Shown here: piece by piece, positions 45,459 to 56,226 of the stretch
How the letters are laid out: the number at the start of each line of letters is the position of its first letter
Position numbering within the stretch: the first letter of the stretch is position 1
Assembly (NCBI GenBank): GCA_018136815.1
Contig: CM030940.1
Coordinates: 3,156,601 to 3,220,600 of the forward strand
DNA from: Isochrysis galbana
Taxonomy: Eukaryota > Haptophyta > Isochrysidales > Isochrysidaceae
Length of the DNA: 64,000 bases
Direction: 5' to 3'
Made by a program: the position numbers and the translations under genes
The notes under the pieces: generated by a model
Databases searched by the model: none
Told to the model about the DNA's origin: nothing
What the model saw: the letters and a program-made list of their open reading frames with translations, nothing else

Positions 45459-46351
45459 TAGGGACGGGTACAGATTTCGGAATTTTTTTTCAAAATTTGG
45501 GGCCCTTATGCCGCGCGCCATTTCGCGCGAAATTTCGCGAAATTTAGGTGGCAAAAGGGATCCACAAGGGGGCTATACCGGGGGGGCGGAAAAGGGGACC
45601 GGGGACGGGGGGGGGGGGGGGGAGAAGGAAGGGGGGGGCGCGCGGGAGCGCGCGCTCGGCATGGTCTCGCCCCGCCGCTCCCATGGCCGCATGGGTACCG
45701 AGGTGACCGAGGAGGAGGAGCAGGAGGAGGTCGAGCTCAAGGATGAGGTCGAGTTCGAGGACGAGGATGGGGGCGAGGACGACGACGACGGGGAGGTGGA
45801 ACATTCAACAACTGCATCGGCGCGGGCCTCGTCTAGGTCCAGGGCGTCAAGACTTAGGAGGATGTCAATCAAGTTCGTCGTCGGCGGCGGCAGCGTGTGT
45901 TTTCTCTGCTTGAGTGCGCATGTTTGATGTTTGGGGACGTGCAAATGAATTCCTTGTCAGATCAGCTTCAAGCCGCTTTGCTGCTGCGTGTCAACCGGGG
46001 AGGATTGGAATAAATGAAAATGATTCTGCAAAGCATTCTCATGATGATTATGGATAGCATTAGGCATGATGTGATGATGTGAAGATATAAAGGCCCTACA
46101 TGGTCTTGTTGGGCGTAGGTAGGCCTAGGCCTCTAGGGCGTGCCGATACAACATGACGGTATGGCGATGCTTGTGTGTTATAAGTTATAAGTTACATTAC
46201 TATGGTATAGCTATAGCTAGTAGCTAGCTTTAGTTATAGTAGTTGTTTAAACAAAATCTAGCGCAAAATTTGGGGGGGGAGGAGCAAAACAAGTCACAAA
46301 ATCAAGCACAAAATTTGGGGGAGTCGAGCGCGAAACTTGTACCCGTCCCTA
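45459..46351. repeat. Segment bounded by inverted 13-bp repeats and AAATTT-G-rich tandem units
   Basis: TAGGGACGGGTAC at 45459-45471 and GTACCCGTCCCTA at 46339-46351 are exact inverses. Outside and next to them are degenerate tandem units (GCTACAAGTTTGGGC at 45300-45415; GCACAAAATTTGGGGG at 46260-46320). It may be a degraded element or a recent segmental repeat. Confidence 0.5.
45661..45927 (+). CDS. Short acidic ORF, low support
   Basis: An 88-residue frame from ATG 45661 with a long Glu/Asp stretch (EEEEQEEVELKDEVEFEDED) and a hydrophobic C-terminus (VVGGGSVCFLCLSAHV). It is encoded by GAGGA/GACGA repeats, so it may be compositional. Confidence 0.25.
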   Translation: MVSPRRSHGRMGTEVTEEEEQEEVELKDEVEFEDEDGGEDDDDGEVEHSTTASARASSRSRASRLRRMSIKFVVGGGSVCFLCLSAHV

Positions 46352-46603
46352 CCCCGCCACCACCTCCCTCTCCACCGCCACAGCCTCCGATCGGACTATG
46401 CGGCGACCTCTCGTTCCTCACAATGCGCAACATCGCCCTCGGTGGCGCGGTGGCGCGGTTGACCCCTCCACCTGGGCTCCGTTGCCGATGAGGCACGGTC
46501 CCTCAGCACTAGGATTAAACTAGGACAACAAGAGAAACTCTGACTCTGACACTTCCCTAGTCCCGCCCTCTCGCCTTCCCACGAACCGTCGGGCGCGGCG
46601 GCG

Positions 46604-49006
46604 ATGTCGGTGCGTCTGCCTCGTCCGCCCGCGGGGGTGGGCGCGTGCATGGGGGCGCCCGAGGACAGGCTGCGCTACCTATGGGTGCTCGGGGCTGATG
46701 GCTCGCTCCGCCTCCTCTCGCCTCCGCGGCTAGCCGCGCGTGGCGGCTCACTCACTGAACCGGCAGCAGCCGTCGGCGAGCCACTCGCAGCCTCCGCTTG
46801 CGCAGCCAGCTGCTCTCGCGAGGGGAGCGTGCTGGTGGCGGCGGGGCGGGAGCACGTGTCGGTCTATACGGTTGAGGCCCGCCTCAGCGCTTCACTCCTC
46901 TGGCGTGTCCCCTTCAACGCCGTGCCGCGCGCGGTGGCAGTGTGCGAGCTTGGCGGAACAGGGGTAGCCACTTCAGTGGTCGTCGCTGTCGGCTCGAGCA
47001 TGGGGCTGCTGCTGCTGAGCGAGAGTGACGCATGTGCGGAGCCCAAGGTTTCATACGCATGTGGTGCAGTCCGCGCGCTTGGCGCCGGGGATGCAACCGA
47101 TGGGCGGGGCGGCGGCAGCGCGGTCGGGACAGCTGGCTGCGTTGGCTCGCGACCTATTGTCAAACAGCTCCTCCTTCGTGGCCTGCCTGTGTGCACAGTG
47201 GCCATGGATGCGGCGTCAGGACTGCTCGTGACGGCGACGCTTGATGGCGCGGTCTTCTGCGCACAGATCGCCGGGCGTGGGGCACCGTCGGCTGGCGGGA
47301 ACTACGGCAGCTTGCTGCGCCCGATGTGGCTTGCACGCTTGCCGCCACAAGTGGAGCGACCATGTACCCTCGCCTTCACAGCTGGATATACAGGGGATGA
47401 AGTTGGTCCTTGCGCCCCAGAGCGGGTAGCGGTCGGCGGCTGGCTAGGCCACGTGGCCATACTCGACTGTACGACGTCCGCGTCTCCGCCATCCGCCACC
47501 CACCCGCTGCAGCCAAGCGATGTGCACGGGCCGCTCGGTACTGAGATCACCGCGTACACACTGCAGAACTGGCGCTTGATGGCAGTGCATGAGCCAGCGA
47601 GCAGCATCGACAGAGTCTGCTTCCCACCACCTGACCCAGCGCCCGCACTCGTCGCGGCGTGCCGCGCGCCGCATGCACGCGCCCTGCTATTAGCATCTCC
47701 GGGGGTGAGGGCGTCTGAAGCTGCACCCTCCAAAAGCCACCGCCTTGCGTTTCGCGGTCTACCTGGTATGAATGGCTCGCCGCCGCCGCGGCTCCCAGCC
47801 CGGGTGGGCCAGGCACATGCCAACGAGGTGCGTGGGCTGTGCATCGCGCCGCTGGCGTTGGCACAAGGAAGGGCCGAGGATGTTGAAGCCGACGGCGAGG
47901 GCTCGGCGAAGCGCGCATCCGCTGAGGTGTGGGAGGTAGCTTGCTGGCTAGAATGCGACGGAGGGCTGCATTGTGCCACATTGTGGCCGTGGCTGTCACC
48001 GCGCGGTCGGCACCGTCCTGGGGAGGACGGCACGAGCGCGGCCCGGCTCTTACCGAGAGCTTACTCGCCCAAAGAACTGCTCGAGGCAGGCTGGCTACGG
48101 GTCGGTGGCGCCAATCACAAGGACGGGCTGCAGCTGTGCTTTGACATGAGAGCGGTGGCGGTACCTAGGGACAGCGCTGCCGTTCTCCGTCAGTGGCTGG
48201 AGAGCGGGCAAACGGATGGCAGCGGGAGCGAGGACGCAGACGACCTCCAGGACGCCCCGCTCATCGTGCTCGGCGACAAGAGTGTGGCGCTCTTGTCAGC
48301 CGGCGTTGCCCAGCTGGGCGACCTCCCAACGCTCGAGGCGAGGGGGCTCGACGAGAGCGTGCTACGAGAGCCAGACGCGCCGCCTGTGTGGGAGTCGTGG
48401 ATTACATCATCTCTTCCAGCGGCCGCGGCTATCATTGGCCGTCAGCTCCTCCTCTTGCGCGGCAACACACTCCACTGCCTTGCTGCCGCAGCCACGCCAT
48501 TCCGTCCACAGACCGCCGCGCATCGAGCGGCGAGCGTGCACAAGCTCGAGCTGCCCATCACAGCGCATGAGTGCACGCTCGCGCACCGCCTGCACGCAGC
48601 CCTCGTGCCCGATGCCGGGAACAGCAGCCGATTCGCCCTATTGCTCAGCAGCTCGCTGCCAGCCGGCCCACGCGCTAGGATGCCCGAGTATACTCTCGTG
48701 CGAGGCGAGGTGGCCGACGGCGGTGGCTTGAGCTGCTTCGAGCCTTTGCGCCTTCGCGCGCCATGGATTGCCAACAGTAGCGCGCCTCGGCTTGTCGGCG
48801 CTGCAGGCGACGCGCTCCTCTTTGAGCACCGCACGGAGGCGCCGACGCGCTGGACCGCGTGCGATTCTGCCTCAGGCGCCTTCCATGTCATCGACGGCCC
48901 GCCGCCAGGCTTGTTCGGGCTAGACGCCGTAAGGGCGGCATGCGCCCCCGTACTGCGACATGCAACGCTCGGACAGGCTTCCGTAGATGGCGCGGTCGGT
49001 GCATGA
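46604..49006 (+). CDS. Large intronless protein of unknown family, beta-rich
   Basis: An uninterrupted 800-residue frame with host-like codon usage, a CT-rich leader and a clear ATG, so it is a real gene. The N-terminal half has repeated short hydrophobic strands with patterns such as YLWVLGADGSLRLLS, GSVLVAAGREHVSVYTVE, GLLVTATLDGAVFC and ERVAVGGWLGHVAILDC, like blades of a WD40-type propeller, but no full WD signature is seen. The C-terminal half (DAPLIVLGDKSVALLSAG, AAIIGRQLLLLRGNTLHCLA) is similar in style. No catalytic motif or transmembrane segment is evident. A scaffold or trafficking-type protein is possible; no function is assigned. Confidence 0.8.
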   Translation: MSVRLPRPPAGVGACMGAPEDRLRYLWVLGADGSLRLLSPPRLAARGGSLTEPAAAVGEPLAASACAASCSREGSVLVAAGREHVSVYTVEARLSASLLWRVPFNAVPRAVAVCELGGTGVATSVVVAVGSSMGLLLLSESDACAEPKVSYACGAVRALGAGDATDGRGGGSAVGTAGCVGSRPIVKQLLLRGLPVCTVAMDAASGLLVTATLDGAVFCAQIAGRGAPSAGGNYGSLLRPMWLARLPPQVERPCTLAFTAGYTGDEVGPCAPERVAVGGWLGHVAILDCTTSASPPSATHPLQPSDVHGPLGTEITAYTLQNWRLMAVHEPASSIDRVCFPPPDPAPALVAACRAPHARALLLASPGVRASEAAPSKSHRLAFRGLPGMNGSPPPRLPARVGQAHANEVRGLCIAPLALAQGRAEDVEADGEGSAKRASAEVWEVACWLECDGGLHCATLWPWLSPRGRHRPGEDGTSAARLLPRAYSPKELLEAGWLRVGGANHKDGLQLCFDMRAVAVPRDSAAVLRQWLESGQTDGSGSEDADDLQDAPLIVLGDKSVALLSAGVAQLGDLPTLEARGLDESVLREPDAPPVWESWITSSLPAAAAIIGRQLLLLRGNTLHCLAAAATPFRPQTAAHRAASVHKLELPITAHECTLAHRLHAALVPDAGNSSRFALLLSSSLPAGPRARMPEYTLVRGEVADGGGLSCFEPLRLRAPWIANSSAPRLVGAAGDALLFEHRTEAPTRWTACDSASGAFHVIDGPPPGLFGLDAVRAACAPVLRHATLGQASVDGAVGA

Positions 49007-49399
49007 GCGTCTGCTGGTGGTGAGGATGAAGAGGCGCACGATGAGCAGCGTGGTTGGCCTTTGTGATGCGGGGCCCCTGCAGCACCTCATTTATGGCGAG
49101 AGGCTGGAGGGCGGGCCACAGCCTCGCTACCTGCTCGGACCAAAGGCTCGATCTCTTCTGGTGGTGGCTTGCTGCCAATTTGTATGAGCGATCGACCTAT
49201 TCTTTTGCGCCGTGCTACATTTTGTACTGCCCCGCTATGGGCAAGATGCGCTACGGGCTCGGCCGCTCCGGAACGGGGGAGAAGTGGATGTTTGGGCTGC
49301 AGGCTGTTGGCCTCGCCAAGATCATGCATAGTAGCCCGGTCACTCACTAGGGGGGTGCGGAGGGCACCATCGGTAATGGGCAAACGAGGGCCTAAGTAA

Positions 49400-49545
49400 A
49401 AAGAAACTTTCAAAATATTCTCGCCCCACTCGTGGCTTAGTAACGTGCTATGCTACCACGCCTTTACTCCCCTCCTATCCCTCAACAACTTGCCTTGCGG
49501 CGCCTCCCCTCGTGCACTAACTACTAAGGGGTCCGGGTCACTAAT
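49400..49545 (-). mobile_element. LINE 3' tail, solo copy
   Basis: The minus strand carries CCCCTTAGTAGTTAGTGCACG, GCGCCGCAAGGC and GGGCGAGAATATTTTGAAAG then a T-rich end, matching the family tail. No protein-coding part is present. A clear target duplication was not found. Confidence 0.72.
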
Positions 49546-49734
49546 CTTATGATTGGTCGCCATGGAGGGGGGCCTCGCGCCCCCCCCCACTCTCTCGACT
49601 CTCCTCATGGGGGGCGAGAACCATGCACCCCCCTGCGCTGCCTCTTAGCATGCGGGGGGGACTCACTCAGACTGCCCAGACTCTCCCAGAGGCCGCTGGG
49701 CACAGATCGCACGCGCTTGCCTGCGTTGGCCAGC

Positions 49735-49990
49735 TTGTCGCTCTGACCACCCTCTCCTCCCCCCTCCCCCTGGGCCTGGGCCCCCCGCCTGATTAGGAGC
49801 CCCCAGCCAGCTTCAGTCGACCGGCATGGGCGCGAGAGCCAGCGAAGGAGAGGCAGGAGGGGCCAGGGCCATGCCCCAGCCTCACCTGCCCCTTGAGCTG
49901 TGCTCTCAGGCCCCCTGCAGGCCTCCTGGGGACCTGAAGAGGGGCCCGCAGGCGCGCGCCATGGCCAGAGCCGCAGGGAAGAAAGGAGGA
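49735..49990 (+). repeat. Dispersed repeat X, copy 2
   Basis: GAGAGGCAGGAGGGGCCAGG, CCCCAGCCTCACCTGCCCC and TGAGCTG match 8385-8640 in the same orientation. In both places it lies close to a LINE tail. Confidence 0.65.
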
Positions 49991-50509
49991 AGAGGGAAGA
50001 GAGAGGGGAGGGGGGAGTGGCAGCTCTCCCCTCCGGCGTTATCATGTCTTCTCGCCCTATTTAGGTGCTGGTTGCTTCCTCGTTCCCGTTCCTCGTCTTT
50101 GATCTTGATCCCACGGTCCGTGGAGGTGAAGTTCATTATGAGCAGCGGAAGGCGGAAGGGGCATTGAGAAGGGGTGAGGGCGTCATCTGTGACATGCGGT
50201 GTGGGAGCGAGAGAGTGCGATATGAAGAAGAAGAAAGGATTTCCTGGGTGAGTTGCCGCCAGCGTTTTCTTCCATAAACACCCTTACCTCCATACTCTCA
50301 CCGACGAGAGTTTCGTTGTAGTGTCGAAAAGTCGCAAGTCGCAAGGCACCGCCATAAGAACGACCATAAGATTCATCGTAACAGCACCGTAAGATTGAGG
50401 TATGAACAGAGACAGAGTACGAGGTGACTGCCAGCGAAATGGGACCGTCAGACAGTCGCGACTGTCAAAAGAACGCAGAGGGTGTATCGAGCAGAGAGAC
50501 GAGGGTCGT

Positions 50510-50780
50510 TTTCCCCCAATAGCTATTGGCGCCCGTCGTTTCCCCCCCAATAGCTATCAGGGGACGCCTTTCGCCCCCGATAGCCGATAGCTATTGGGGG
50601 CCGACCTTAAAACGCGATAGCTCCCCGGGGGACGTAAAATCTCCCGATAGCTCTCGGGGGATTTTCTCGGTCCCCCGATAGCTCTCGGTGGGGCTGTTGG
50701 CGATCGGGAGAAAATTCCCCCCCGATAGCTCCTGGGGGCCCCCGAGAGCTCCTGGGGGGCGTTGGCTCCTGGGGGGTAAC
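50510..50780. repeat. Cluster of palindromic ~30-bp repeats
   Basis: About nine copies of a CCCCCGATAGCTCTCGGGGG-like near-palindrome occur at roughly 29-50 bp spacing (near 50514, 50549, 50576, 50614, 50643, 50673, 50722, 50741 and 50762). The core varies between AATAGCTATT, GATAGCTATC and GATAGCTCTC while symmetry is largely kept. Spacers are short and G/C-rich, and no cas-like gene is present, so this is not CRISPR. Confidence 0.8.
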
Positions 50781-51534
50781 ATATACATATACACCTTGGC
50801 TGTGCTAACAGCGAGGGATCGCACCTACATTTTAAACACATCACACATGTGACGAATTGGGAAGACCCATGCCTGGGGTCTGAGGGCAATGAGGAGGGAG
50901 GCAAGCCGGCGGCAGGCGCGGCGGATGAGACGACTTCGGAGACGCTGATGGGCTGATGCCTGTTCAGCCCGTCAGCAGAGGAAGGCGGGCAGGCGGGCTT
51001 GATTGATCGAGGGCGATGACGGCGGTGAAAGCGACATCGAGCGAGCGGCGATAGGCGAGGGCGAGCGAGAGGAGGACTGGGATGGCAGGGGCTGGTGAGG
51101 ATAGGAGGGATTGTAGGGTACTCTATGAGTGTTAGACGAGAGCGAGAACGACGGATGACGACTGACGACAGGACGACGGACACACGGACACCCAGGAAAA
51201 CACTCCGACTCTCGTCCCACGACTTTCTCAGTAAATACTACGACTAGTAGTACATTCAAAGGTAACCCGCGAGGCGAGTTTTCGGCCGATGCGCGGCTCA
51301 TCCAGAGCGTTGAATTTTCCTTTCGGGGCGCCAAAAATTATGTAAAACTTGGTGGCCGTTTTCTCGGTAGCGCGCGCGACTGTCGGCGGGGGAGGTAAGA
51401 AAAGAGAAAGGAGAAAAGCTTATGATGATCTGTTGGTGGAAGGCGAGGCCACGCGTGCCTCGCGTCGCCCCGTCGCCTTGGCGCCCGCCCCCTCGCTCTG
51501 CTCTCCCTTTCTCGCTGCCTCTATACGGCACTCG
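50781..51534. other. Upstream region of the YchJ-like gene, no separate gene supported
   Basis: Frames here are compositional. The last ~80 nt (51460-51534) are CT-rich, like the leaders of other host genes in the window. Confidence 0.5.
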
Positions 51535-52236
51535 ATGGTTCGTGCGATGGCGCTCGCGGCGCTCTTGCTCGTGGCGGGCGCGTCGGCGCTCTTCCGCTCG
51601 CCATCACCTCTCATGCAGCAAGGTGGCGCTGATCGCTGGACGCCGGGCGATGCAGGCACCTTCCGCCGAGCGCTGCCCAAGCGGCGGGGCAAGGCAAAGC
51701 GAACAGAGCGCAAGGTACCGGCGGCGGGGCGGGGCTTCGGGAAAGACATAGGTGGCCTCAAATACACGCGCCAGCCCGCGCCCGACGCGCCTTGCGGCTG
51801 CGGCTCGGGACAGAGCTACGGTAGGTGCTGCGCCGAGCTCCATGCGGCGGGCGCAGCAGATGACGCGCTCGGCCTGTTGAGAGCGCGGTACACAGCGTAC
51901 CGGTACCGCCAGCCGGCTTTCCTTATTGCTACCACCGCTCATGACAGCCCCGAATGGCGCGCCGATGAGGCGAAGTGGACACGCGAGCTGCTCGAACAGT
52001 GCGATCGCTTCGTCTTCGAACGGTTGCGTGTGTTGCGCGAGCCTGAGTTGGTTGGCGAGACGGCCACCGCGACGTTTGCCGTCTCGCTCGTTGAGAAGGG
52101 GTCGATCCGTATGTTCCGTGCCGTCGAGACTTCTGAGTATGTGCTCGAGGACGGGCATTGGCTCTACCGTGACGGCGAGGTTCGGTATGAGGTTGACGAA
52201 GAAGATGAGGGCGGTGCCGCGGTCCCCCCGGCGTGA
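51535..52236 (+). CDS. YchJ-like protein with SEC-C motif and NTF2-like fold, probably plastid-targeted
   Basis: A single exon of ~233 residues. The leader (MALAALLLVAGASALF) followed by basic residues (KRRGKAKRTERK) fits a signal plus transit peptide; an alternative start is ATG 51547. The core starts with a SEC-C zinc motif (PCGCGSGQSYGRCC), then a YchJ-type NTF2-like domain: LLRARYTAY, FLIATTAHDSPEW, LREPELVGETATATFAVSLV and a closing W-Y strand. Family members are common in bacteria and plants, and their role is poorly defined; the zinc motif may bind proteins or metal. No partner gene is nearby. Confidence 0.88.
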   Translation: MVRAMALAALLLVAGASALFRSPSPLMQQGGADRWTPGDAGTFRRALPKRRGKAKRTERKVPAAGRGFGKDIGGLKYTRQPAPDAPCGCGSGQSYGRCCAELHAAGAADDALGLLRARYTAYRYRQPAFLIATTAHDSPEWRADEAKWTRELLEQCDRFVFERLRVLREPELVGETATATFAVSLVEKGSIRMFRAVETSEYVLEDGHWLYRDGEVRYEVDEEDEGGAAVPPA

Positions 52237-52716
52237 GGAAGGGAGGATGGCCGAGGCGGACGACATAGGGATGCCGGGCAGTGTGGATTAGTGTCCCGCC
52301 CGTCCTAGGCAGCGCCTCGAGCGGGGCCGCACGCCCCATTCCCGGTGCGGAAGTTCTCTCCGCCGCACTCGTCTTGAGCGGCCGCCGTGTACCTCTCTCC
52401 TCTTTGTCCAATCATACAAGGTGCGTCTTTATTGCCGGGATAATAGTGCTTGATGGCTCGTTCTTGAGCGGCGCGCACGTGCACAGCTGCACCACCTTAG
52501 TTTGCGTCTGGCGTCTGCCTCGTGAAGCTGTCGTCAGTGAGTGAACATGTGGACCTGTGTGAATGTTGTGTATGTATGCATGGAGCATGGTGTGGCTGCT
52601 GTGGTCTATTGTCCGTGGCGCTGGACTTTTTGCTTTTTGCGGCGAAGCTATTTGGCCTAGAGAAGCGCAAACGTGGTAGACACCTTTTGAGCAACTATCA
52701 GTAAACTGATGGGGTC

Positions 52717-52888
52717 ATGGAGCGCGCGCCGCCTCCCTTCCCCGCTGCCGCTGCCCTCGCTGCGCTGGACGAAGTTTTGATGGACACGCTGCTGTCGCCG
52801 AAGCACCTGCACCTATCCGCCTTGGGTGAAAAGCGGGCGGCTTTGTTCAGCGTTTCCAAGGTGTTGGTTATTCTCGGGCATTCGCCCA
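52717..52888 (+). pseudogene. Fragment resembling an element ORF start
   Basis: The frame from ATG 52717 contains LDEVLMDTLLSPKHLHL. A similar string, MDDLLMDTPLSRPKRPRL, starts the minus-strand frame at 56457, and the DNA matches too (TGATGGACACG-GCTGTCG). This suggests the start of a repeated element ORF. It abuts the 3' end of the opposite-strand LINE. Confidence 0.4.
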
Positions 52889-52889
52889 G

Positions 52890-55490
52890 ATGTGTCGAAA
52901 AAAAAAACTTCTTAATACTCTCGCCGCGCGCGCGACCCTGCACAGTATCTTCGCAGCCTCGCCCGCTTCCCTTCACTCCCCCTACACCTGCCTTGCGGCT
53001 CGTCCCCTCGTGCTCTACCTAGGGGCTGGGTGCCGTGGGTCTCCAGTGGCAGACGGTGTGTACCGATTCACGATGGCCTGTTTCGCGCCTTCCTCCTATG
53101 CCATCGGGCTACCGGCTGTTGTGTGTTTTCTCCTTGTGCTGGGTGTCAGGCAGCTGTGGTCAGTGTGTCTAGGGCCTACTATCGGATGGTGGGCGGCTCG
53201 CGGCGCGGGGTCGCTTGGTTAGGCTAGTCGCTCTGCTATGTTGAGGGCTTCCGCTACCAGAGATAGATTCGTGCTCATGACTAGGGCGCCTTTGTTGTTA
53301 TCTAAGAAGACAGGGGCGCTGTGATCGTGAGGAGATTTGATTTTCGGCTTCCTTCCCAGGGAGGCCTTGCGCGTGCGTGCGGTTAAGAAGTTGTCCGGAG
53401 GTTCCCGACCTCTGACGAGGGCCGTGAACCTGCTTAGGACTCTTTCGATAACCGGTACGTGGTGGAAGGTGTGGTTTTCGAATTCCACTTTGTAGAAGTC
53501 GCTTATGATGTATCTCCATGCTATTAGGTAGAGGGCTTTGAGGCTATCCGGCGTCGGGGAGTTCGGGTATGCAAATAGTCTGTCTTTGATTTTTTGAGTC
53601 GTCGATCCGTCTTTCGCCGGGGTGTACTCCGCTACGGCTTCTATGGTTTGAAATACCGGAAGCGTGGACGGGCATCTAGCTAGGTGCGTCGAGTTTTCTC
53701 TGTGTTTCCCGCAGAGTCTACATTTTGTGGTGGTCGCCGCTGCGAATCGGTTTCGCGTACCCAGCCTCCTATGGGTAACGTGCTTGAAGTGTAGGTGTTT
53801 GTCTGTGTGTTTGAGTAGGGGGTGGGTGTAGAGTTTCGCCACGTGCTTCCATTCATCGTGCGTTAGGTCTAGCTTGCGGGCCCACGCTTCTCGCGCTGGC
53901 TGAGGTTTGTTGCGGGGGCCGTCTCCTTTGAACTCTCGCGTTATATCCGACACGGTGATTTGGTCTAGTTGTGTCTTTTCGTTAAGCGTGTACTCGTCCG
54001 CAAGAGGGAATTCGAGATGTTTCGGGCCTTTTAGTCCATTTTCCCATTTAGCGGGGGCGTAGTAGTGATCCTCTTCGCCCGGTTTTGCTACCTCGGTGGT
54101 GTCTGTAGTCTCGCCTAGATAGTTGGTGTTAGTATAAATCCATATGTTATTCATTCTAGTTATGTACGTATCGCTCTCGGAGACTTTGGTTTCTCTAGAT
54201 ACTTCTAGCGGCAATGCTGACGCGCTCGGCGATCCCGTGCTCAACTCGGTGGGGGCCGGGTCAGGGGGCGGGGTCTCTCTTGCTTTTTCTAGGAGGTGCG
54301 AGACGTGTTGCACCACCCGTTCCCACGAGTCCAGGAATTCCGTTTTGTTTATTCTGCTCCCCTTGTGATCGAATACTTCGGGGAGGTGTTCAAGGTATTG
54401 AGCGCAATCCTCTCGCGTGTAAGGTTCCGTGAGGTCCTCGTTTTTATAGATGTTATGTGCAACATGCGTTTGAAGGGATTCCCATAGGCTGATCCACGCC
54501 CCGCGCTTGAGCGGTGGTGGGTCGTGAGGATTGTGCCATATTGGCTGTGACAGTGCTCCTTCTCTTGTGAGTCTCGTGCGACGTATGTTTAGGGTCCTGA
54601 AGTACACCAAGGCGTCCTTCCAGAATGCTGGCAGTGCCGGGTTTCCCCTGATACTACGGGTGAGCGTCTTTGTAGGAATCGAGGATAGGACTGCCCCGCG
54701 GCCGAGTCCAGTCCGGCAGAACCACGCGTCGAGCGCATGCTTCCAAATAGCCTTCCTCGCGTTGAGGTAGTTTAGTATCCATTTTGTTTGTAGAGCTCTC
54801 ACGTGCGTCGTCCAGTGGAGGAGGCCGATCCCCATTGTTCGTGATGCGCACTCCGCGTCGTGTACGGGGTATTGCGGGTGCCTCACCCACTTCGTGATTT
54901 TGCCTGTGTAAGGGCTCTCCCATAGAATTTTGTGCGCCGCTTTTTGGATTCTCCCGTGGAACCAAGTAGGGGCTGCCAACGTTTGCACCCAGTAGCGTGG
55001 TGTGCCGTATATTATAAAGTTCGCTATGTTGGTCCTACCGAATATGGTCATGTGTCGCGTTATCGTTATCGGCGCCAGTCTGGCTGCTTTGTTGTCCACT
55101 TTGTCTGCGAGTTTGCCTTCCAGAAGGGCTTGAGGGCTTCCGGGGCTCCTAGCGGGACGCCTAGTATGGTGAGGTATTGATCGTTCTCTATCCAGTTGTA
55201 TTTACGCATGTCCCACGGCGGCTTGCGTAGCCTTTGCGAGCCCATTCGGATTCCTTGAAATTTGGCTTCGTTTGTTTTGCCCCCCGTGGCCCGTTCGTGC
55301 GCCCGCACCCACATTAGGGCCCGCTTCAGGCTTGTGTAGTCGCTCGTGATGAGCGCTGAGCGCCGTGTCGTCGGCGAACTGGCTAATCTTCAGGTCGTAT
55401 CCGTTGAGGTTAACCCCTTGTATGTCGGGGTCACTGTTTATGGCGCGGGTGAGAGCTTCCGTCGTAAGGAGGAAGGTACGAGGTCGCGCA
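52890..55490 (-). pseudogene. LINE retrotransposon ORF2, longest copy, 5'-truncated and frameshifted
   Basis: Reading leftward, it starts inside the RT palm (FLLTTEALTRAINSDP), then the catalytic QFADDTALS near 55378-55352. A frameshift leads into KTNEAKFQGIR. A second frameshift near 55095 opens the long 626-residue frame (55099-53219). This holds the RT thumb/connection region and a zf-RVT-type knuckle (CRLCGKHRENSTHLARC) and ends VAEALNIAERLA-stop. The 3'UTR (53218-52890) carries GTAGAGCAC, GCCGCAAGGC and GGCGAGAGTATTAAGAAG then T residues. The FADD box fits several LINE clades, including L1-like ones. The endonuclease and first half of RT are missing, so it is dead. Its 5' end joins copia sequence at ~55490. 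Confidence 0.88.
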
Positions 55491-55735
55491 AAAAGGCTCC
55501 TGCACGCAAGATATGCTTAGTCTTCTTGAAAGCCACCGGATCAAAAGCCATGTCTACGGCGGACTTGGAATCCGAGTAAACGATCGAAGGGCCATTAAGA
55601 AGAATGCCGAGATCCGTGATGAGGTCCCGAATAAAGATGAGATCTTTGGCGGTAAGCATCGCGCCAAAATAGTCAGCCTCGGCACTTGAGAGAGAAACGG
55701 ATCGTTGCATCTTTGAGAACCATTGTATGTCTTGG
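55490..55735 (-). pseudogene. Ty1/copia RNase H fragment
   Basis: The minus strand encodes IQWFSKMQRSVSLSSAEADYF, then MLTAKDLIFIRDLITDLGI, then IVYSDSKSAVDMA and FKKTKHILRAGAFLRD. This is the classic end of a copia polyprotein (SSAEAEY, DNKSA, KHI). Upstream residues are not copia-like, and downstream the frame is broken by the LINE junction. Only about 80 residues remain. Confidence 0.85.
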
Positions 55736-56226
55736 TCTTCTGCGTTTTGGAGCTCCACCTGAGTGGACGTGCGCGGAGGAAGGTGAATTGGATGCGCGGT
55801 GGGGTTTGCTATTAGGCGAGCATTGTGTTGGCTTGTTGCATGCGCCTCTCTCTCATTCACGAGGAGCGCGGTGTAGGTGTAGGTAGGTGATGTGAAGTTG
55901 TTTGTGTTTCTGTCTGTTTCTCTTCTTCGTGAGGTGTGTTGGACTGTGCGAGCATTGAAGCACGGGGCGGGTTTGTCCCGCGTTCGCTCCCGTGGCGGCT
56001 CTCGCCGCGACTCTCTGTCTCTTGCTTGGGTGTCCCCACCCGTGGCCAGTTGGTGTCGGTTCCGGCTCCAAAATTCTGGGTCTAGTAGTGGTCAGTGCAA
56101 TACGCATTGCAGATGAGGTGCCAGCCCCCAAAGGGGCTGGGCTTTTGATGGCGCCGGGCCGGCCCCTCGTGCACGAGCACGGGGGCGGTACCGCAGCAGT
56201 GTAGGGGCCAGGCCCGGAGGCCTTCC

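Noticed and set aside
50510-50780. CRISPR-like palindromic repeats
   Set aside because: Spacing is short and irregular and spacers are low-complexity; better described as a palindromic minisatellite.
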